Below, piece after piece: positions 1 through 4,719 of a stretch of 6,384 nucleotides of DNA. The notes under the pieces are model-generated. The model worked only from the letters and a program-made list of their open reading frames with translations. It did not search any database and was not told the origin of the DNA. The stretch is from Synergistaceae bacterium. Its GTDB lineage: Bacteria > Synergistota > Synergistia > Synergistales > Synergistaceae. A program made the position numbers and the translations under genes. Within the stretch, counting starts at the first letter, position 1; every line of letters begins with the position of its first letter. The stretch lies in NCBI GenBank assembly GCA_031274465.1, contig JAISQC010000120.1, forward strand, positions 1-6,384, written 5' to 3'.

Positions 1-1466
1 ACGAATTTTCTCGTGACCTCAGGAGGCGATTTCCTCATGCAGTTCAAAACCGACCTGTCCGCGTGCTCCGGCGCGATCTTCATCTGCCCGCTCACGTGGT
101 TGCGGCAGAGCTCCTCCAGAAAATCCCGCCCGGCGGGGTCGGCCAAAATGTAGTCGATACGCAGCCCTGACCGGACGAATACCTTTTTAATCCCTTGAGT
201 CGCGGCGACGCTTCGCAAGATGTCGAGATATTCGTCGTGAGAGACGCTGAGTTCGCTGCAAGGCGCGGGGAAAAGGCACTGTTTGCCCTTGCACGGCCCG
301 GATTTTAAGCTTTTTGGGCAGCTCGGCACCCTGAAATTCGCTGTGGGGCCTCCGATGTCGTGGATATATCCTTTGAAATCCGGATCTTTCGTCAAAATTT
401 CTGCCTCGCGGACGATGCTGGTTTTGCTCCGTGCCTGTATGACCTGCCCCTGATGCAGGGTTATCGCGCAGAACGCGCACCCTCCGAAGCATCCGCGATG
501 GCTGGAAATGCTGAATTTGACCTCTTCAAACGCCGGTATGGCCTGATCTCCGTAGGAAAGATGCGGGCGCCTCGCGTACGGGAGGGAATAAATTTTGTCC
601 AGCTCCAATTGCGACAGCGGGGGGGCGGGAGGGTTCTGCACTACGGCCCACGCTCCTTGGTCCTGCGCTATGGCCCTGCCGGAAGCGAAATTTTGCTCTT
701 CGTAAAATATCCTGAACGCCTCGGAGAAGGTTTTTTTGTCAGACCTCACCGCCTCGAACGACGGTATTTCGAGAAAACCGGCGGCGCTTTTCGCGTCGTC
801 CATGCTGCGTGCCTTCCAACACGTGCCGGGAATGTCGCGGATGCCGCTGACCGGCTCTCCCTCGGACAGACGCCGCGCCGCAAGCTTGAGCTGAAACTCC
901 GCCATTCCGTATATCAGCAGGTCGGCCCTGCTGTCGGCCAGCATCGACCTTCGCACTTCGTCGGCCCAATAGTCGTAATGCGCCATTCGCCTCAAACTCG
1001 CCTCGATGCCGCCGATTATAACGGGGATGTCGCCCCATATCTCGCGAATCCTGTTGCAGTATACGATAGTGGCCCGGTCGGGCCTTTTTCGCGGCGCGCC
1101 TCCCGGCGAGTAGGAGTCGCGCGCGCGGCGTTTCTGGGGCGAAGAGTAGTTAGATAGCATCGAGTCGAGGTTTCCTGCCGACACCAATACGCCGAGCCTG
1201 GGCCTGCCCATGGTCGTGAAGTTATCGACTCCCCGCCAGTCGGGCTGGGCAACTATGCCAACCTTGAAGCCGCAGGACTCCAGAACTCGAGACACTATCG
1301 CGATCCCAAACGATGGATGATCGATGTACGCGTCTCCGACGACGCACAAAAAATCCAGCTCCGCCCACTCAAGATCGTCCATTTCTTCCCTCGACATCGG
1401 CAAAAACGACGGAGGCCGCACATTTGCCCTGTTTCGGTCTTTTCTGCGCGGCGGTGTGTTTTTCAT
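1..1466 (-). CDS. ygiQ: YgiQ family (UPF0313) radical SAM protein, C-terminus beyond window
   Basis: I translated this frame directly: 488 codons are open from the ATG at 1466-1464 to the window edge. The N-terminal UPF0313 domain shows PSFLPMSREEM (about residues 19-29), GDAYIDHPSFG (44-54), GGIEASLRR (152-160) and HYDYWADEVRRS (163-174), all hallmarks of the YgiQ family. The radical SAM core follows with CFGGCAFC, placing C326, C330 and C333 in the CX3CX2C pattern that binds a [4Fe-4S] cluster and S-adenosylmethionine. Further on are GGPTAN (372-377), four more cysteines (383, 392, 397, 403) and KIAPEH (463-468). Family members run to roughly 600-740 residues, so the end of the core and any C-terminal DUF3362 region are missing. 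The protein should be cytoplasmic and oxygen-sensitive; the family's reaction is not established. The ATG overlaps the folK stop as ATGA, so translation is probably coupled, which fits the lack of a clear Shine-Dalgarno site. The identification is firm; the physiological role is unknown. Confidence 0.95.
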   Translation of the reverse strand, partial: MKNTPPRRKDRNRANVRPPSFLPMSREEMDDLEWAELDFLCVVGDAYIDHPSFGIAIVSRVLESCGFKVGIVAQPDWRGVDNFTTMGRPRLGVLVSAGNLDSMLSNYSSPQKRRARDSYSPGGAPRKRPDRATIVYCNRIREIWGDIPVIIGGIEASLRRMAHYDYWADEVRRSMLADSRADLLIYGMAEFQLKLAARRLSEGEPVSGIRDIPGTCWKARSMDDAKSAAGFLEIPSFEAVRSDKKTFSEAFRIFYEEQNFASGRAIAQDQGAWAVVQNPPAPPLSQLELDKIYSLPYARRPHLSYGDQAIPAFEEVKFSISSHRGCFGGCAFCAITLHQGQVIQARSKTSIVREAEILTKDPDFKGYIHDIGGPTANFRVPSCPKSLKSGPCKGKQCLFPAPCSELSVSHDEYLDILRSVAATQGIKKVFVRSGLRIDYILADPAGRDFLEELCRNHVSGQMKIAPEHADRSVLNCMRKSPPEVTRKF

Positions 1467-1948
1467 AAAGACGTGACGCGCACAATCCCATCGCATCCAG
1501 TTTTTGCGAGCATTTCGCCTACAGTCGCCCCAAGCGACGGATGCTTCCATCTGTCTGCTATGTCGGAGAGCGGCACGAGGACGAACGCCCTCTCAAACAT
1601 CGAGGGGTGCGGTATCGAAAGCCCGTCTTCTGCCAGCAGCAGGCTGCCGCACGTCAGTATGTCGATGTCTATCTCTCGCGGACCCCAGCGCTCGCGGGTT
1701 TTTCGGCCAATCTCCCGCTCGATGTCCTTGGCGGCTGCGAGAAGTTCGCGCGGGCGGATATCCGCATCGAGCAGGACGCAGGCGTTCAGAAAGCGGGGCT
1801 GCTCCTCCAAACCCCAAGGCGGGGTCTCGTACACGCCGCTCTTAGCGGTTATCGAGCGGCCCGACAGCCCGAGCATATAAACAGCCCTTCTGATATTGCC
1901 CAGCCTGTTTCCGACGTTGCTTCCCAGCGACAGGGCGTACTCGCTCAC
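1463..1948 (-). CDS. folK: 2-amino-4-hydroxy-6-hydroxymethyldihydropteridine pyrophosphokinase (HPPK)
   Basis: The 161-residue product matches the usual length of single-domain HPPK. This cytoplasmic enzyme transfers pyrophosphate from ATP to 6-hydroxymethyl-7,8-dihydropterin, making the substrate for FolP. Visible motifs in order are SLGSNVGNR (7-15), VYETPPWG with the following FLNACV (39-58), RERWGPREIDIDIL (85-98) and IPHPSMFERAFVLVPL (112-127). D94 and D96 in the DIDIL segment correspond to the Mg-binding aspartates of characterised HPPK, and R85, R87 and R91 lie in the arginine-rich catalytic loop region. The start is GTG at 1948-1946, overlapping the folP stop as GTGA. A GAGG stretch just upstream, inside the end of folP, can serve as ribosome binding site. 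The stop overlaps the ygiQ ATG. No key residue is missing, and the folP neighbour confirms the pathway. Confidence 0.96.
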   Translation of the reverse strand: MSEYALSLGSNVGNRLGNIRRAVYMLGLSGRSITAKSGVYETPPWGLEEQPRFLNACVLLDADIRPRELLAAAKDIEREIGRKTRERWGPREIDIDILTCGSLLLAEDGLSIPHPSMFERAFVLVPLSDIADRWKHPSLGATVGEMLAKTGCDGIVRVTSL

Positions 1949-2892
1949 ATCGCGTGCCTCGCTATTTCAGCGGCCATATCGACGGCACGCCTGTTCGCGG
2001 CGACATCGTGGACCCTGACTATATTGACGCCGGCAACGGCGCACAGCGCGGATATGGCGAGCGTCCCTTCCAATCGCTCGTCAGGCCCTGCGGCCTCGGT
2101 TTTTCCGATGGCATGTCCGATAAAGCCCTTTCTCGACGCGCCGATCATGACCGGAAAGCCCAACTCGAAAAAATCGCCCACATTGGCGAGTATCGCCAGA
2201 TTGTCCGAAACCCGTTTGCCGAAGCCGAGCCCAGGGTCGATTATTATGGAATCGCGGGATACTCCCGACCCTTCGAGCGCCTCCGCTTTTTTTTTGAAAA
2301 AATCGAACAGCTCCGCAAAAAGATCGTCGTACCAAGGCGATCGCTGCATGACGTCGGGCGTTCCTTTGGTGTGCGTCAGCACATAAGCGGCGCCTGATTT
2401 TGCGGCGACATCGATCATGCGGGCCGATTCCTCAGAAAGCCCAAGGCCGGATACGTCGTTTATGATATCGGCCCCTGCCTCGACTGCGGCCTCAGCTACC
2501 GACGCCTTGCGGGTGTCGGCGGACAAAGGCATGTCCGGCAGTTCGCGCCGTATCGAGGATATGACGGGCAGCAGCCTGTCCATCTCGTCCTTCTCGTCCG
2601 CCGCGCGCGAACCCGGCCGCGTCGATTCGGCGCCGACGTCTATGATATCCGCGCCTTCCGCAGCCATCGATACGGCGCGCTTTACGGCTTCGCTCTCCCC
2701 AGTCACACTGCTTGCCGCATAAAACGAGTCTTCTGTGACGTTCAAAATGCCCATCACTAACGCCCGGTCAAGCGGCAGCCTTCGACCGTCAAATAGCGGC
2801 ATTTCGGGAGGCAACGCTCGCCTCGGCGCGCAAAGCCGGTTGGAAAGCGAGAAAGACCTGCCGTTCCCGTTTTTTTCAAAATTGAGCCTCAC
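1945..2892 (-). CDS. folP: dihydropteroate synthase (DHPS)
   Basis: The 315-residue product should condense 6-hydroxymethyl-7,8-dihydropterin pyrophosphate with p-aminobenzoate to give 7,8-dihydropteroate in the cytoplasm; it is the sulfonamide target. TIM-barrel motifs run in order: MGILNVTEDSF (47-57), DVGAESTRPG (85-94), SADTRKASVAEAA (124-136), IINDVSG (143-149), LTHTKGTPDVMQ (172-183), IIIDPGLGFGK (216-226), VMIGASRKGFIG (248-259) and VRVHDV (292-297). Two loops deviate slightly from the commonest forms: NVTEDSF where NVTPDSF is usual, and THTKGTP where MHMRGTP is usual. I expect both to be functional. About 40 residues precede the barrel, somewhat more than in compact DHPS. I chose the GTG at 2892-2890 because a near-perfect GAAGGAGG lies 7 nt upstream. 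An in-frame GTG at 2931 would lie upstream of the predicted promoter -10 box. The gene ends in a GTGA overlap with folK. Confidence 0.95.
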   Translation of the reverse strand: MRLNFEKNGNGRSFSLSNRLCAPRRALPPEMPLFDGRRLPLDRALVMGILNVTEDSFYAASSVTGESEAVKRAVSMAAEGADIIDVGAESTRPGSRAADEKDEMDRLLPVISSIRRELPDMPLSADTRKASVAEAAVEAGADIINDVSGLGLSEESARMIDVAAKSGAAYVLTHTKGTPDVMQRSPWYDDLFAELFDFFKKKAEALEGSGVSRDSIIIDPGLGFGKRVSDNLAILANVGDFFELGFPVMIGASRKGFIGHAIGKTEAAGPDERLEGTLAISALCAVAGVNIVRVHDVAANRRAVDMAAEIARHAM

Positions 2893-2899
2893 CTCTGCG

Positions 2900-2907
2900 C
2901 CTCCTTC
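2900..2907 (-). promoter_or_regulatory. Shine-Dalgarno site of folP
   Basis: The minus strand reads GAAGGAGG, complementary to the 3' end of 16S rRNA. It lies 7 nt before the GTG at 2892-2890. This spacing decides the start codon, because the in-frame GTG at 2931 has no comparable site. Confidence 0.8.
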
Positions 2908-2922
2908 GAATTCGATGCATAG

Positions 2923-2950
2923 ATGATACACAAACGGGGCATTATTGCAA
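2923..2950 (-). promoter_or_regulatory. candidate sigma-70 type promoter for folP-folK-ygiQ
   Basis: Read on the minus strand, a -35 like TTGCAA (2950-2945) and a -10 like TATCAT (2928-2923, five of six matches to TATAAT) are separated by 16 bp. Transcription would begin near 2915, giving a leader of about 22 nt that contains the strong folP ribosome binding site. This supports the GTG at 2892 as the folP start. The -35 match is only four of six, so the call is tentative. Confidence 0.4.
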
Positions 2951-3143
2951 TCTGGCAGCGATGGAATATTGCAAACTTTCTCGTTCTCTCATATACTTTA
3001 TTCTGCTGATGCTTTTTTTATCGTTACGTTGAAAAATCATTGTAGGCACTGATTTGCCGGGCATCGCTCGATAAAACTGATTTGAGCAAAGGGGGTTTTG
3101 AAGATGTGACGTGTTTGCGGATCAGCCTCCTTTTAAGAAATGC

Positions 3144-3172
3144 TTGCCAAACAGCACGGTTTCTCCCATAAC
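3144..3172 (+). promoter_or_regulatory. candidate sigma-70 type promoter for the TAXI-TRAP operon
   Basis: TTGCCA (3144-3149, five of six matches to TTGACA) is followed after 17 bp by CATAAC (3167-3172, four of six matches to TATAAT). Initiation would fall near 3179-3180, giving a leader of about 32 nt with the ribosome binding site. A TATAGT at 3189-3194 is a better -10 box but has no good -35 partner and would place initiation on top of the Shine-Dalgarno site. Confidence 0.35.
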
Positions 3173-3197
3173 AGCCAGATAAATCATCTATAGTGTT

Positions 3198-3203
3198 GGA
3201 GGT
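3198..3203 (+). promoter_or_regulatory. Shine-Dalgarno site of the TAXI gene
   Basis: GGAGGT lies 8 nt upstream of the GTG at 3212-3214. The match and spacing are near ideal, which supports the GTG start and high expression of the binding protein. Confidence 0.8.
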
Positions 3204-3211
3204 AAACTGAC

Positions 3212-4195
3212 GTGAAAAAATTTTTGCACTCTTTAGTCGCAGCAGCTCTGATCCTCTCGGCCGCAAATGCAGCTACGGCGGCGCCGTCCGTCAACAGGGG
3301 GGACTATTTCATCACGGTGCTCACCGGCCCGTCGAGCGGGATATACTTTCCGATCGGAGGAGCTTTCTCGACATTCCTTGGCGGCCTAGGCTACAAGACG
3401 TCGGCAACCGCGACGGGGGCGACGGCTGAGAACATCAACGCGCTTCTGACAGGTCAGGGGGAGATGGCTATCGCTATGGCGGACTCCGTCATACAGGCCG
3501 TCGATTCGTTCGGCGCTTTCGAGGGCAAGCCGCCGGCAAAAGACCTGCGCGCGCTGATGGGGTTGTGGCCGAACTTCTGTCAGATCGTCACCACCGCCGA
3601 CTCGGGCATTAAAAAATTCACCGACATGAAGGGCAAGCGCGTTGGGGTCGGCGCCCCCAACTCCGGCGTCGAGCTGAACGCCCGCATGATGTTCGAAGCG
3701 CACGGGATGACCTACGCCGACTGCAAGGTTGATTACCTCAGTTACGGGGAGGCGATAGACCAGATGAAAAACGGCCTCTGCGACGTGGCATTCGTCACCA
3801 GCGGGCTTGGAAACGCCACCATCATGGAACTTGGCACCAGCAAAAAGATCTCTTTCGTGCCGGTAGAGGGCGAGGCGCTTGCCAACCTGATCAAAAAATA
3901 CCCCTTCTACATCGAGGCCACTATCCCGGCGGCCACTTACGGTACCGAGGGCGACACGACGACAGCGGCGGTGATGAATATAATGCTGATCGACAAAAAC
4001 CTGCCTAACGAAGTCGTATACGACCTGCTCGAAAACATATACTCGCCCGCCGGGCTCGATGCGATCGGATCGTCTCATGCCACGGCGAAGGCAAACATAA
4101 CTCCAGAAACGGCCCTCCGCGGCATAGAAGGGACATCGGTCCCTCTGCACGATGGTGCCGTGCAGTATTATAAGGACAAGGGTGTCCTGAAATAG
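3212..4195 (+). CDS. TAXI family TRAP transporter solute-binding protein
   Basis: The 327-residue product has the usual TAXI (TRAP-associated extracytoplasmic immunogenic protein) length. A Sec signal peptide is clear: basic MKK, a hydrophobic core to about residue 17, and AxA cleavage options near A20 or A24. Family motifs follow: GIYFPIGGAF (43-52, a variant of the usual G-x-YYP-x-G element), VGVGAPNSGVE (144-154) and a C-terminal PLHDGAVQYYKDKG (311-324). It should bind an organic anion outside the cytoplasmic membrane and deliver it to the fused permease encoded downstream. The few TAXI proteins studied bind compounds such as glutamate or 2-oxoglutarate, but the ligand here cannot be inferred. 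GTG is chosen as start because of the GGAGGT 8 nt upstream and because it gives a complete signal peptide. There is no lipobox cysteine, so it is probably a free periplasmic protein. Three cysteines (123, 171, 190) remain in the mature chain. It heads the operon with DUF1850 and the permease. Confidence 0.93.
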   Translation: MKKFLHSLVAAALILSAANAATAAPSVNRGDYFITVLTGPSSGIYFPIGGAFSTFLGGLGYKTSATATGATAENINALLTGQGEMAIAMADSVIQAVDSFGAFEGKPPAKDLRALMGLWPNFCQIVTTADSGIKKFTDMKGKRVGVGAPNSGVELNARMMFEAHGMTYADCKVDYLSYGEAIDQMKNGLCDVAFVTSGLGNATIMELGTSKKISFVPVEGEALANLIKKYPFYIEATIPAATYGTEGDTTTAAVMNIMLIDKNLPNEVVYDLLENIYSPAGLDAIGSSHATAKANITPETALRGIEGTSVPLHDGAVQYYKDKGVLK

Positions 4196-4209
4196 CGCGC
4201 GCACCCTTC

Positions 4210-4247
4210 GCCCGGGGAAGGCTTCGCGCCTCCCCGGGCACAGTTTT
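4210..4247 (+). terminator. intercistronic hairpin with short T run after the TAXI gene
   Basis: The left arm at 4210-4222 pairs with the right arm at 4228-4239, giving a 12-bp stem of mostly G-C pairs with one bulged A and a 5-nt loop. TTTT follows at 4244-4247 after a short gap. The T run is weak, so this is more likely a partial terminator or an mRNA-stabilising end for the binding-protein transcript than a full stop. The permease genes follow in the same direction and lack an obvious promoter of their own. Confidence 0.65.
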
Positions 4248-4251
4248 GGCA

Positions 4252-4719
4252 ATGACGGCATTGCTGGCTTCGGCATTGTGTTTTCCACACGGTTCGGAAG
4301 CGGGCGACGGCGTTTTCTTGAGAATCCGGGACTGGAAGACGGGGGAAATGCTGGCAGAAGCGCCGGCCCGCGTCGGCGGGAGGGTCTTTTTCGGATGGAT
4401 TCACTCGCTCGAACTCATTCCGTGGGGCGAGTATTATCACATCGACGAAAATTTGAGCCTCATCCTTGACGCGATCACGTTCCCCGCGTTTGGCGCCGGA
4501 ATACCTGAAAATAAAGGAAAAGTCTGCTATGTGCGGGACGGCCTCATCTATATGGAGGGAATCGGCCAAAAATTCGATGAGCTGGCATGGCTCAACTCGC
4601 ACACAGCCACGCAGGAGATAACGCTCGACGAAATGTTCGTAGCGCGGGGCGCGGCGTTGCCCCACCATGCCAGATTGCGTCTTGTCGTCGAAAGGGGCGA
4701 AGTCAATGAATCTAGATAA
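4252..4719 (+). CDS. DUF1850 domain protein, TAXI-TRAP associated
   Basis: The product is 155 residues from the ATG at 4252. After a short hydrophobic stretch (about 1-12) comes the DUF1850 core: FFGWIHSLELIPWGEYY (46-62) with the typical W-x-H-S and W-x-E elements, then FPAFGAGIPENKGK (77-90), VRDGLIYM (94-101) and HTATQEITLDE (117-127). DUF1850 genes recur between TAXI binding proteins and fused TRAP permeases, exactly as here. The role is not established; an accessory exported or membrane-associated part of the transporter is plausible. It overlaps the permease start by 14 bp, so the two are probably translated together. The start is odd: no Shine-Dalgarno site is visible, a hairpin ends 12 nt before the ATG, and the hydrophobic leader has no basic residue in front. 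An in-frame TTG at 4246 would add two residues. The upstream frame stays open to the TAA at 4171-4173 but contains no ATG, GTG or TTG before 4246. The family call is firm; the N-terminus is uncertain. Confidence 0.85.
   Translation: MTALLASALCFPHGSEAGDGVFLRIRDWKTGEMLAEAPARVGGRVFFGWIHSLELIPWGEYYHIDENLSLILDAITFPAFGAGIPENKGKVCYVRDGLIYMEGIGQKFDELAWLNSHTATQEITLDEMFVARGAALPHHARLRLVVERGEVNESR

Larger units (their letters stand above)
2893..3211. promoter_or_regulatory. divergent intergenic region between folP and the TAXI gene
   Basis: These 319 bp separate two diverging operons and are visibly more A+T-rich than the flanking genes. I see no convincing coding sequence. The region carries a candidate minus-strand promoter near folP, a candidate plus-strand promoter near the TAXI gene, Shine-Dalgarno sites for both, and two pairs of direct repeats: TATTGCAA at 2943-2950 and 2967-2974, and ACTGATTTG at 3048-3056 and 3076-3084. 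The stretch from about 2985 to 3140 contains nothing else I can name apart from a run of seven T at about 3013-3019 that has no hairpin before it. Confidence 0.7.

Noticed and set aside
360..1157. 265-codon open frame on the plus strand
   Set aside because: It lies antisense to the ygiQ coding sequence, whose motifs are unmistakable. The translation is rich in Arg and resembles no family; it is a by-product of codon bias.
1317..2397. Several overlapping plus-strand open frames opposite folK and folP
   Set aside because: They are antisense to two enzymes with complete motif sets and have no recognisable domain or convincing ribosome binding site.
2951..2976. Possible sigma-54 promoter (TGG...TTGC)
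   Set aside because: The spacing between the GG and GC elements is 15 bp instead of the required 10.
3012..3020. Run of T residues as a possible terminator
   Set aside because: No stem-forming sequence precedes it on either strand, and no gene ends nearby.
3024..3266. 80-codon minus-strand open frame in the intergenic region
   Set aside because: It overlaps the TAXI start and its signal-peptide codons, covers the candidate promoter and has no recognisable protein features.
3386..4288. 300-codon minus-strand open frame
   Set aside because: It is antisense to the TAXI gene and runs through the intercistronic hairpin; the composition is that of a shadow frame.
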